From: Chrysomallon squamiferum
Lineage: Eukaryota; Mollusca; Gastropoda; Neomphalida; Peltospiridae
Direction of reading: 5' to 3'
DNA: 64,000 nucleotides
NCBI GenBank assembly: GCA_012295275.1
Contig: CM022668.1
Span: 9,352,541-9,416,540 of the forward strand
The notes under the pieces are model-generated. The model was not told the DNA's origin, made no database searches, and saw only the letters and a list, made by a program, of their open reading frames with translations. This document shows, one piece after another, positions 14,001-26,800 of this stretch (position 1 is the first letter of the stretch; every line of letters starts with the position of its first letter). A program made the position numbers and the translations under genes.

Positions 14001-14064
14001 TAGCTTCAATTCTTGAACTTTTTCTGACTTTAAATTCCAACTTTCTTTGTACTGTTGCTGCCAT
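8024..14064 (-). CDS. CDC6: CDC6, DNA replication licensing AAA+ ATPase
   Basis: CDC6 loads the MCM2-7 helicase onto origin-bound ORC in the nucleus during G1. Eleven coding exons join in phase with GT-AG borders: 14064-13878, 13704-13546, 13026-12502, 12030-11831, 11540-11377, 11013-10907, 10584-10445, 10004-9839, 9585-9374, 8814-8674 and 8116-8024, giving about 697 residues. Walker A GAPGTGKT lies near 339-346, Walker B IIVLDEIDQ near 413-421, sensor 1 ANALDFTDR near 450-458, and the sensor 2 region GDMRKALDVCRRA carries its arginine near 523. A winged-helix C-terminus ends in LLDGLPK. The first residues contain RKLEF, a cyclin-docking RxLxF motif. Exon 3 is packed with TPVK/SPVK-type CDK sites. 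Family members are usually about 560 residues; the extra length is mostly this N-terminal region. The ATG follows a likely 5' UTR splice acceptor at 14073-14075. Confidence 0.95.
12502..13026 (-). other. CDC6 exon 3: disordered region rich in CDK sites
   Basis: The exon encodes about 174 residues with roughly eleven (S/T)-P-x-(K/R) sites, including TPVK, SPYK, SPVK, SPQR, TPSR, TPCK, SPRR and TPCR. Several sit in an imperfect repeat of the form TPVKNA...CRKAV or TPCKNAV. Short sequence, charge and lack of hydrophobic residues indicate disorder. CDK phosphorylation of the CDC6 N-terminus controls its stability and localisation in other animals; the count here is seen directly, the regulation is inferred. 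Confidence 0.8.
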
Positions 14065-14903
14065 ACTTCAGCCTGTTATGTATTAAATGATAAACAATTA
14101 ATAACAACTAAAATAAAATTAATATTTGGAAATTAAATGTCTGTAATACTAATTGAACTACAGTCTTGTCATAATATGATAATCCTAATACATTATTTAT
14201 TTATAATTCAACACTATAACAGTATTTTTGCGTTTTTTCCTTAATTTTTATCTTTGAGAAAAAAAGAAAAATATAATCACATTACAGTGATTACTTCATA
14301 ATTTCATTAGTCTTAGAAGATAAATTATATGATTAGTGGATTTAATCTTATTATTATTTTAAATAATATTAAAATAAATAAAATATTACATCAGCTAAGG
14401 AAACTGGTTAGATTCACAGGTCAGTTCAAACCTTTTTCAAATCCCCACTTACGAACTGACTATCAAAACTCGATTCTGGGTTAACTGTTAAAACTTGCGA
14501 GATGGGGGAGGAGGTAAAAATAAATCGTAAGACAAAGAAATTATAATAAAACATAAATAAAAAGTGATTTATCAACAGGCATACTTAAGCTGGTACCTCA
14601 AAGGTATGTTGAAACCGAATAGAAAAATCTAAATGTTTCAAGAGTTTACGACAAACCTGAAATTCAGATGCAACTGACGAATCGTACAATGACTCGAACG
14701 AGTGAGAAACTTTTTAACTTCGATAACTTACTTAATTTCTTTCGAAATTGTTTTATAATTACAAATTCAACTCATATCCAATTAAATTTGATTACCTGAA
14801 AGAAGTATTCTTCTCTTTTTTTTTTCTTAAAAATTAACAGAAACTATAGGAAGAAAAAATAAAAAGAAAGAGCAAAATATTCATTAAACATCTGCCTTCA
14901 AGG

Positions 14904-14939
14904 TTGGCGGGGAAATTGGACATCACGTCTTTTGATTGG
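14904..14939 (-). promoter_or_regulatory. E2F-like site and CCAAT boxes, putative CDC6 promoter
   Basis: TTGGCGGGGAAATT at 14904-14917 differs from the E2F consensus GGCGGGAAA by one extra G. Two inverted CCAAT boxes (ATTGG) lie at 14915-14919 and 14935-14939 and read as CCAAT on the CDC6 strand. E2F control of CDC6 is established in vertebrates and flies; here it is inferred from motif and position, about 850 bases upstream of the ATG. Confidence 0.45.
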
Positions 14940-15724
14940 TTAATAAGTTCTCGTTTCTGCTAAAGGTTTGTATAAAATAACTAATTGAATATGGCAAAAT
15001 CTGTATGTTATTAAATGAAATAATGTTACACAAAATAAGAAACAAGGTTACTACTGCAACTGACTGCTAGTTATTTCTAATTATAAAAAATGAAAGAACG
15101 AACGAATGAGTGAGTGAATGAATAAATAAATAAATAAATAAATAATTTTAAAACATGTAAGTGAATCTTTTTTGAGGATGAATATTAATCAGCTTCGCTT
15201 TGTACAGTCTTAGTTCTATATTAAAAATAATTTGCTAGGAAGTATTGTCTAAAATCTTAAACGGAGTGCGCATTCTATTAAACTTTATGATGGATAACTG
15301 TAAATAGGAATTTTTAATAACTGTTAGAATTATTATAAAATAAAATAAGTACTTTAAAATAATAAATGCAATAATTTAAACATATGAAGTAATAAGTGAT
15401 TATTACTTATTTAGAATTTAATCTGAATAATGTGATTAGCCTAGATTCAATAAATATAGAGATATTTATTTTTAGGTACCACACAGTCTCAGTCTGTTGT
15501 TTAAAATTGTTCAGTATTTTTTATTTTTTATTTTTGTTTGTTTGTTGTTGTTTTTGTTTCGTTTTTTTTTTTTAGGGGGCGGCGTAGTTACGAATTAGCA
15601 ATTTTTTATTTAAAATCTAAACAGATGAGCATTCATGTACGCATGAACACACAAACGCATAGACACCTTCCAAACTCCTATTCCGTTATCATTCCAAACA
15701 TTATATGTACTCAAATAATGCGCG

Positions 15725-15732
15725 ACTTCCGG
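15725..15732 (+). promoter_or_regulatory. ETS-type site upstream of CWC22
   Basis: ACTTCCGG (CCGGAAGT on the other strand) lies 90 bases before the CWC22 ATG, a typical position and motif for TATA-less housekeeping promoters. Confidence 0.45.
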
Positions 15733-15821
15733 TTTGAGAAGTGGTGTTTTGTGCAAACGTTTTGTGAGAAAATATTAGGAAAACGTGACATTTATTTTTG
15801 ATTTGAACATATTTGAGAAAA

Positions 15822-18800
15822 ATGCCAAAAGGGTACGCTTTTTAAAATTATATTTTAAAGTGTATGTGTATCGTTTCTGGTAAATACTTATTTTTATCTT
15901 GAATTCCAGGAAATTATTTGGTTCATTTTCGATTTGTGAAAATTAATTATTATTAACTAATTAAAGGATGCATTCGGCCGTATGTTAAGCTTTAATATAT
16001 CAAAGTTTTATATTTATACTTATTACATAACATTTTAAAATATTAACTCATTATTTTAAAAATATTTTATTTAATATTTGATTTAATTTTGAAGGTGATT
16101 AAAAGAAAGAAAACGAAAGGAGAAAAAAACACTGACAAAAACTGAATGTAAAAACTCAGAAAAGTAATACATTTTTAATTTTTACTTGGATATTTTAATT
16201 GGTTAAAAAAATACCCCAATCCTTTATATAGATTTCCAAACAGAAAAGTAACAGATTAATATTTGTATAATTATTATTATTTTTAAAAATGATTCCAGGA
16301 AAACCACAGCAGCAAGTGGCAGTGAATCAAGCTCGGCTGAAACCAAAATGGTTAAAAAATCGAAGAATGACGATGATTCAGCAACAGAAGATTCTTCTTC
16401 TGATTCAGAGAGCACAAGTTCAACAACATCGTCATCATCTTCATCATCATCGTCGTCATCATCATCACCAAATGATGAAGCTGTTGAAAACAGAGAAAAC
16501 AGACATTCCACAATTCATGATTCTAATCGTGCAAAAACATCACCAAGGCATGAAAGATCAGGACGGAGTCATCAGTCATCATCTGTTACAGACAGACTGG
16601 ACAGAAATGCTCATTCAGACAGTGCTTTAATAAAGCGATCAGAAGATAGATCTCAGTCACGATCAAGAAGAGGTGCTGAAAGCAGATATGAAAGTTCAAA
16701 TTCACACAGAGAAAGTGATTTGGAAAAATCCAAACGTCACAGAGATGACAGGAAAGATGAAAGAACAAGTTCGCGATCCTACAGCAGTTCAGACTTGTCT
16801 CGTCGTCATGATGACAACTCCAGGAGAGATGACAGAGGAAGGGGCAGGTCAGACTCTGACAGACACAGATACGATTCACCAAGGGACAGACATGAATCTT
16901 CAAGAAAGGATGAATCACGTAGAGATGATTCCAGAAAATGGAGTTCCAAAGATAGATCAAGTCCTGAAAGATCTTGGAAAGATGATACAAAGAGGAGTAG
17001 GCAAGGTTCCGATGATGAATCAAATCATGACAGATCTGTCAGAAATGATTCAGTTTCTGGTGGAACTCAGAAAGATGAATCAAAAAGGAGTAGACACAGT
17101 TCTGATGGAACATCAAGTCCAAACAGACCACGAAGGATTGATTCAGAAAAAGAACAGGATTATTCGGATAAATCTGGTTCAAAAAGAGATGAATTGGGAA
17201 GGAATAGGCATAACTCTGATGAGGAATCACCTCGAAGCAGATCACGAAGAAATGACAATGATTCTAGTAAATCTCGAAGAGAAAAAGACAGATCATCTCC
17301 AAGACATGAAACTGAGAGAGAGAGACATGTTGCAGTAAAACATAGCAGACATGGCTCTGATGATGATAGTCCCAGTTCAGGAAGGAATAGGTTGTCCAAG
17401 GCTGACACAAGTAAAACTGAATCAGATTCCATTCCTGAGAAAAGAAGTAAACATGAAAGTCATTCAGATGAAAGCACAGAGAAACAGCTTCAGAAAGGTT
17501 CGCTTGAGAGAAATGAGACAAAAGCGGAATCACCTTTGAAGAAAGGTTCAAAGGGAATTAATGATGAAAAGGCTTCAGAGCAAACATCTGTTCATGAATC
17601 GTCTAAAAGAAAACGTCACGGACAAGAGACTGACTCTGATTCAGATCATTCAGAACGTCGGAAGAGGTTGCCAGCAAAAAAGGCTCATAGAAAATCAGAT
17701 GATGACTCTGATTTAGACAGTGGGAAAAAGAACTACCAGCAGAAGAAAACATCAGATCATCATGACAGCTCCACTTCTCCAGTAAAATCAAGTCGCCACA
17801 GTCCTGGTTCTTCAGTTGGATCTAAACATAACAGGAATTCAGGGGCAGACTCCGGAGATGGGTGTGGAGGAAAAAGTTCAAAGAAACGTCGGCGTTCAGA
17901 AAGTCCTGGTCCTATAGCTCGTAGTCTTCCTGATGATTCTGGTGACCACAGCATCGAGAGGAAAGAGAAAGAAAGTGGAAAGAAGGTGTCGGAGAAAAGC
18001 CAGTCTCATTCCCCGGAGAAGAATAAAACTGATGCGTCTGCTGTTCCCAGGAGTAGCAGAAGTCCTAAAGCCAAGCTGCTAAAGTTATCTGAAGAAAAAG
18101 ATAGAGAAAACTTTCATCAGTCACCCAGAAGCAAGAAAGATGATGTACGAATAACAGAGAGAGAAACTGATGAGAAGGATGCCATTAAAGATGGAGGAAA
18201 CGACAGGGAGAAAAGTGCAAAGAATGCAGAATTGCAAAGAAAATACCATGAAGGAGATGTCAGCATGACGACGATGATGACACATCGTCGTCTGAAAGTG
18301 AGGATGACCCACCAGTCAAGAAAACAGTTTCCAGTGTGATACAGGTATTTATGAATAATTCTGGAATTACATCTTTGTGTTAGTCCCGTTTCTTATATCA
18401 CAGTTACCAATATCTATATGGCAAATTTTTAATGTTTTAAAATGAAATAATATTAGACCAGTGCATATGAGATAAAACAAAAGGAACAACATTACTATTG
18501 TTGTTATTTCATGCTTGGTAGGTTCTGGTATTTCCTTATTTCCACCTGCTGAACTGAAAACCTTTATTACCAAAGATATAAGTTTAAAACATTCCTGTTC
18601 AGACATAATTGGTTAAATGCAAGGGAAATACAGTGACTTCTTTTTGATTTGTGCATGAATACTGCTAAAATTTGACTAATTTTTTTATCAAATGCAGTGA
18701 CATATATGTCAAGTAAACTTTTGAATTATCTGTGAAGTGTGATTATAATAAATTTTAGTTCTTTTCTTTTTATATTATTATTATTATTATTGTTGTTTTG

Positions 18801-21800
18801 TTTTTATTTATTTATTTTGAAAAAGCAGCAGTTTTTACCCATAAATGGAAACACATTTAGTTAAGAACCTTGAAAGGTAAGTTTCAAAAACATTAGAGGT
18901 AAACAAGATAATCATTTACTGATGGGAGTTTGTTGTTTGAAAAATGTACCATTTTACTTCTATTTTTTCAGTTACATGTTTGTAGAACTTGTAGACTAAT
19001 AAATATATTTTTATACAGATTTTATTTTTCTGTATTACTGAATTTGATTTCTGTATATTTCACAGAGACCAGAATCTAGAAAGGAAGCAGGAAATGTTAG
19101 AAGGTAGTAATTATTTTTATAATGTACTTTTATAAAAATAAAAAAATGTATATATAACGATAGATAATTATCAGAAATATATATTTAATTGTTAAAATAG
19201 GTAATTTCCTTCTTGTTTTTCTTTTTTAAATTTCTTGTCTTAGATATTTAAAATTTTGTTGAGCTGAATGAAGTAGTAAATGGATTTGATAAAGGCTGAG
19301 GGTGTTAAATTATTTCTATATTTACAGTTTAATATATAGAAAATAACTTATTTCTTTCTTTCCTTCTTTGTGTTTCTTTTGTTGTTTTTTTATACTTTTA
19401 TATTTAAACCTATGTGGGTGGAACAATTTCATTTCATTTCATTTTTTGTATTATAATTTGTATCTTTTATTATTAGTTTTTGCACCATTAATTTTTCTTA
19501 AAACACTGATTGTACTTAAAACTTAAGTGTATTGAAAAAAAAATTATTTTTCTTTTTTAAATTTTATTATTATTATTATTACTATTATTATTATTATTTT
19601 AAATATAATAAACAGAATGGCTTATTTACTTTCATTTCTACAAGACTGGTTGATTACGGGGATGAAGGACCAGCTGACAATGAAGTAAGTGAGAAAGATT
19701 CGACTTACAGGACGAGGGGAAAAGACTACGAAAGACGTTCTCGTAGTCGTAGTAAGGACAGGAGAGACAGAAGAGATGACAGAGAAAGGAGAACAGACAA
19801 TAACAGACGGGACGAAAGTGAGAAAAACCGGAGAGACAAGGACGACCGCTATAAAGACAGTTCATATCATCGGGACTACGAAAATGACAGAAGAAGGAAT
19901 AGAGATTACGACAGTGACAGAAGAAGAGACAGAGATTACGATCGGCCAAGAGAGAGAGAAGAAAGGAATGACAGCTCGAGGAGGAACGACAGGAGAGATT
20001 GGCGAGGAGATTACAGAGAAGAGGGAAGGAATGAAGAAAGGAAAGACAGAAACGTGGATGATAGAGAGAAAAGAGAAGGGGTAGATAGGTAAATATACCA
20101 GGTACATATCTCTGTTTTCTGAATGGCATCTGATGAAATGTTGTCTGTAGTCTCAGTTCAGATGATAATTTTTTTTTTATTTAACTGATATTGTGTCTTA
20201 ATCATCTACTTTGGACAAAACGAGGTAAATGTTTTTTTTTTTCATGATAAATTATGTGTGTGTGTGTGTGTGTGTATTTTAAATTGTTTTTATGTATTGG
20301 ATATTTACCTTTCATTAGATTTATTTTTAACTGATGGCATTTAACTTGTAAACAAATTGAACATCTCATGGATAATTTAACACTGGTGATATCATTTTGC
20401 CATCGCAACATTTTTTCAAAATGAGTTATGTAGATGTAGCAAATGTTTAAAAAAAGAAGTGAAAAAGGAAATGTTAACATCTAAGATAATGTTTAAATCT
20501 ATCATTTTGACTAGTGTAATATTAAAATTAGTTGGGGTTTCTTCATAAAACTGAAGCTTTTTTAGTTTTCTTTTTGCTTTTTCAAATTTATGCTCACTCA
20601 TTGAACAGTCTTCGTCTAACAGTCAGACAAATTAAACTTTTTGAGCAACTTCAGTCATGTAGCTGATGCTTGTTAAAACATATTTACAAAAACTTGTGAT
20701 TTTGAATAATTGAGACTGTCCGCTGGACATGTTTGAAACAGCATGGTTAATCCATTTTGGCCACCATTACTAATTAATATGAAAAAAATATTATATACAT
20801 TTAAATAAACGCTTATTTAGAAACATTTGTTCAGTCTTGTAACAGAAGCTCGCTGGTTTGGACATAGAACTGATGAATGTTTGTTTCTTTTGGTGATGGA
20901 GATGAACCAATTTCAGTATCCACTAGCATTTGATAGGAACATGAAATAAAACAGGAAATGATTTTAAATTTTTTCTTTTTTTTGGTTTCAGTGTCAAGAC
21001 CAAAGAACAGCAGGAGAACGCAAGTAAAGAACAAGTGAAAAAGAACACAGCAGAAGGCGTGGCAGCACTTACCAGCAGAACAGGGGGTGCCTACATCCCT
21101 CCCGCTAAGCTTAGAATGATGCAGGAACAGATAACTGATAAGAGCAGGTGAGTTTTTAAAAGTTTTTATTAACAGATATAAACACACAGACACAAACATG
21201 CATACACATATGAAACATGAATCTGTGTTATCTAAAAAGGTAAGCAGAAATATGTATTGATATATATATATATACACATGTACACATGTCTAAAACAAGA
21301 GAATATATATTGCATGTATATCAGTGTACAGTTATGTTAAATAAATAGATGTGTGTTCACAGATTAATATTTTGAATCTGAAAAGATAAATATATGCAAC
21401 AGTTAATGTCCTGGAAATGCTTACAGTTCAAAAGGAAATTTCAGTGGATGGCAACTAGCAAGTATCAGTTTGTATGCAATTACAAATTGACAGATGACAG
21501 TTTAGCCACTCAGAAACAGTTTTTGGGGTGTGGTTGTTGAAAAACTGTTTAAGATAACTGTTGCAGTGGATCAGAAAATAGGTGTTTATTGAAAATGTTC
21601 CACAGTGAATAAAATATTCAGCAATTTATAAGGTATTGAAAATCAGCTAATTTTTCTAAATATGAATGAAAAAATGGGGTGATTTTGGTCAGTTCCTAAA
21701 TTAAATTGGATTCTTGGTTATGAGATAAGATATTTTACAGAAATCTATAAGAGATTAAATATTTGTCTTAAGTGTGCACATATAATGATATGCCATGACC

Positions 21801-23834
21801 TTTGATGACTACTTTCTGAATGAATGACCTGTAAACCTCTAAACTTGTTTGTACAGCTTTACCACTAACAGTTCTTAAACAATGTACTTAACATTTAATT
21901 CATAGAGCAACAAGTAACAGTATTGCTGTTGGACAGAAATTCATTTAGTAAATATACAGATGTAAGCCAGTAACTGAATACCTTAATTTCTGAAATGAAG
22001 AACCTGTATGAAACAGTTCCCAAACAATATCCTTCACTGACATCCAGAGAAATTACTAATAAAAAAATAATAACATCTGTATATATTTCATCATCGCTTA
22101 TAAGTTATATGTTACATTTAATGAAAATGACACAGTTAATTGTTCAAATTTTTTTTTTAGCTATTTAATTGTTTGAATTTTTTTTGTTCCATTGTTCCTT
22201 ATTTTTGGGAAACCCTAAGAAAAATATTAATGGTTTGGTGAATCCCCAAAATATGTGTATTTCATCAACAAGTTACATTTAATGAAAATGACAGTTAACT
22301 GTTTAATTATTTTATTTAGGTATTTAATCAAGTGTTTAAATGTTTTACTTTTCAGTGTTGCTTATCAGAGGATATCGTGGGAGAATCTTAAAAAGAGCAT
22401 CAACGGTTTGGTGAACAAAGTGAACGTTTCCAACATCATTCCAATTGTGAGAGAATTATTCCAAGAAAATATTGTTCGAGGACGGTAAGTGTGAAAACGC
22501 AATGATTTGTCCAGGTTGATCATTTTGTGAAACCCTATAGAAAATTTACCTATGTCAATGTTTTTTTGTAAAATAAATGTTAAGACATTTGTTTGGACAA
22601 AAAGATTTTCTTATTCATGTAATTAAATGTCTAAAAATGTATTAGCATACTGTCATATGATTATACATAAACCAGAACATTTTTATGTTACAAATATTAT
22701 TTTATTTTAATGTTTACAGAAGCTTGCTAGTTTGATAAAAATTATTTTATTTTATGTTTTCAGAGGCTTACTAACTTGATAAATAGTATTTTATTTAAAT
22801 ATTTACAGAGGTTTGATAAAAATTATTTTATTTTATGTTTTCAGAGGCTTACTAACTTCATAAATATTATTTTTTTTTTTTTAAATGTTAAGACATTTTT
22901 TGGACAGAGGTTTTCTTATTTGATAAAAAATATTTTATTTTATGTTTTCAGAGGCTTACTAACTTGATAAATAGTATTTTATTTAAATATTTACAGAGGT
23001 TTGATAAAAATTATTTTATTTTATGTTTTCAGAGGCTTACTAATTTGATAAATATTATTTTATTTAAATATTTACAGATGCTTGCTAGTTTGATAAATAT
23101 TATTTTATTTTAATGTTTACAGAGGTTTGCTAGTTTGATAAATATTATTTTATTTTAATGTTTACAGAGGTTTGCTAGTTTGATAAATATTATTTTATTT
23201 TAATGTTTACAGAGGTTTGCTAGTTAGATAAATATTTTATTTTTTTGTTTACAGAGGTTTGCTAGTTCGATAAATATTATTTTATTTTAATGTTTACAGA
23301 GGTTTGCTAGTTTGATAAATATTATTTTATTTGTATGTTTACAGAGGTTTGCTAGTTTGATGTATATTATTTTATTTTAATATTTTCAGAGGTTTGCTAG
23401 TTTGATAAATATTATTTTATTTGTATGTTTACAGAGGTTTGCTAGTTCGGTCGATTCTCCAGGCTCAGACTCTGTCACCTACTTTCACTCACGTGTATGC
23501 TGCTCTGGTGTCTATTATAAACACAAAGGTAATATTATTAATACTATTATTGCTATTTTAGTTGTTATCATTATTGATAGTGTTGTTTCTATGTTGGTGT
23601 TGCCATTGTTATGATTGTTATTTTTGTTGTGTTATTGGTTTCATCATTATAACTATTATTACAGTTAATACTTTTTATTTATTTTTTTATTAATGTTTTT
23701 TGTTTCAGATAAAATTTGTAATTGACTTAATATAGTTCTATTTAATTTTTTTTATTTCTGTATTCTGTTTCTTTTTTTCTTTTTTTATCTTCTTTGTATT
23801 TTATTTTCTGCTGTTGCATTGGACAATTTTGGTT

Positions 23835-23870
<36 letters not shown>

Positions 23871-26800
23871 AAAAAAAATTATATATTCAAATTTATTATT
23901 TATTTTCTTTTCATTTCTGATTGTTGTGATTTTTATCAGGATTGCCATAACTGATTTCTCAATTTGTTTTGTATTATAAGAATTGGCTGGATTTATAAAT
24001 ATAATTTCTTATGATGTAATTGTTTATTATTATTATTATTATTTTTGGTATTAAAATATTTATTATAGAAAATGTTTTTCAGTTTCCACAAATTGGAGAA
24101 CTTCTCCTGCGTCGAGTTGTACTCCAGTTCAAAAAGGGTTTCCGTAGAAACGACAAAACATTGTGTCTGACAACAACACGGATTGTAGCTCATCTTGTGA
24201 ATCAGCAAGTGGTAGGAGTTGTCTCCCTTTTAATTTAAAAGACATTTATATAAATCTACTTAACAAGTAGTTAATTTATTTTCTTACACACACATAGCAT
24301 CACTGACACTGGGTTACAAGTTATATTTTGTAAATAAATTATTATATATTTTTTTTATTTTTAGGTTAAATATACATAATAATTTGTTAATATTAATTTA
24401 CATATTGTTAATTTTAAATTCTCGCGTAGATTTTAAAATTGATTATTATAAATTGAATTTCACGAAAATATTTCAGATTAATATGGTGAATGATGAATCT
24501 TTTTTCATTTGTTTTGGCTTCAAATGTTAATTCAAATTTATATGTGTTTCAAATCGTATTAATTTCTTTCTGTACATTTCAAAACCCTGTCAGTTTCTAA
24601 CTTGTAATTTAAAAACCATTTTAGTTTCCAATCCTGTTAAATTTTGGCTTTTTAAACATTTCACCATAGGATTATTTATCATTTCAACTGTGTCATAGTC
24701 TTGTCTGATAACATAATTATGACATAATATTATCTTTGTAGATATCCATTAATGACTTAAATAATTTGAAATCCTTTGACATGTCATTCATTCATTTTGT
24801 GAATTTATACATGTATTAATTTTGAGCTGGATAATTAATATTTAAATTACTTGATAGGCTCATGAAGTGTTGTGTTTGGAGATTCTCACATTACTGCTGG
24901 AAAACCCAACAGATGACTCTGTCGAAGTGGCTGTTGGCTTTCTCAAGGAATGCGGTTCAAAACTGACAGAAGTATCACCAAGAGGAATAAATGGTAAATC
25001 TCCAGAACCTTTTGTGTAATGAGGCAAACGTTTTATAAAATGTTTAAGACTGATGTAATTTCTAGCATACAGAAATAGATTGTATTTTTATATCTTTGAG
25101 ATAGTGAATGAAAAAATAGTGAGAGAGAGTGTGTGTGTGTGTGTGTGAGAGAGAGAACAGCATTCTGTATACCCACTGCTATTGTAATACTCATATACTT
25201 AACATAAATGAAATGAAATAAGAGTAAATTTCAGAATAGTATATCTGTGGCCATGTTTGTGGTCAACACTGAATAAATTGTGAGAAAAGAGGTTTAACCT
25301 ATTATTATTATTAATTTACATGTTTTTATTTTATCAAGATATTTATTCTGATGTTTGATTACAAAGGTTTTACCATTTAAAACAAAAACATTTATATTAT
25401 ATTACATTATATTATATTATATTATTTATTCATTGATTTTTTTAAAATTATTATTATTATATTTTTTTATTTATTTATTTACATTTATTTTTAGCAATTT
25501 TTGAACAGTTGAGAAACATCTTACATCAGGGCAGTGTCAGTCAAAGGGTTCAGTACATGCTGGAGGTCATGTTTGCTGTCAGGAAAGATGGGTTCAAGGT
25601 GAGGTCAGCTCATAGGTGTAACCCTGTGTTTACTTTCATTGCAGGAGTTCAGTTGTTGATGCCAAAATATTTATTATTGAAATTATTTAACATTTACTTA
25701 AGAAACGTCAAAACTATAATTCAGATCATGATAATTTGATTTTATATTTAAAACAAAAGTGTTATTTAACTTTATTTTGTTTCATTGTAAGTTGCTTTTT
25801 TTTCTTCTAAATATAAATATAAATTATTTTTTGTTTTATTTGTTCCATACAGTTTAATGTTATTTTTTATTTTTATTTTTTTCTAGTGAATCAAATGTAA
25901 TATTTTTTTAATTAATTTTTTTAAAATATTTTTTACAGATTTTGTGTTTTATTTTTTCAATGCATTATATATATATATATATATTTTTTATATTTTTTTT
26001 TACAGGACCATCCAGCTTTGCTTGATGACCTTGACCTTGTGGAGGAAGCTGATCAGTTCACACATTTGATGACACTGGAGGAAGCCAAAGATCCTGAAGA
26101 TTTGCTGAGTAAATAAATAAATAAATAATAAAGATAAGAATAAATTAATAAATAAATTAATGTCGAAGATACTAAATAATAAACAGGTTTGTAAAAAAAT
26201 AAATTAAAAAATCAACGTAATAACAATGATTGTCATCTTTTTTAGATACTCATTCAGAATAATTAGTAAATCACTTTATAAATGAATATTATATTTAAAA
26301 AACCCAGTATATATGTTGTTTTTTGGGGGTTTAACTACAATATTTATTCACACATATATTGATTTATTAACTGATATATAAATTATTAATAATAAATAAT
26401 CATTATTAGAATATTAAAAACTTTTTTATTTTTTTTTATGATATTGTTAGTTTTATTTACGAAATATTGTTATCAGCATTAATGTATCTTTGTTTTATAG
26501 TTTTGTGTTTGATTTCCTTTTCACTGTTATCAGAATATTTTGTGTTTTTACAGACATTTTCCGAGCTGATCCAAATTTCTTGGACAATGAGGACAAGTAC
26601 AAAGCTTTGAAGAAAGGTAGGCACAAAAAGCCAAGTTTAATAATTTAAGGTTGAATGAAATGCAGTCAATGTACATATTTAAATGTAGACATTAATGTCC
26701 ACAATTGTATCATAATATATACCTAGCATGATAATATATACTTTGTATTCATAATATATACATTGTTTCATAATATATACATTGTTTAATAATGTATATA

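Larger units (their letters stand above)
14073..15821. other. head-to-head intergenic region between CDC6 and CWC22
   Basis: About 1.75 kb separates the two divergent start codons. It is AT-rich, with a GC-richer patch at 14890-14960 and another at 15720-15800. CDC6 probably has an untranslated first exon here, because a splice acceptor lies directly upstream of its ATG. Confidence 0.6.

Noticed and set aside
16224-18312. Multiple minus-strand and alternative-frame open frames across CWC22 exon 2
   Set aside because: They are shadows of the RS/RD-rich coding frame, whose codon composition lacks stops in other frames.
22776-22967. Small open frames within the decoy-acceptor minisatellite
   Set aside because: They arise from repeat units and encode nothing recognisable.
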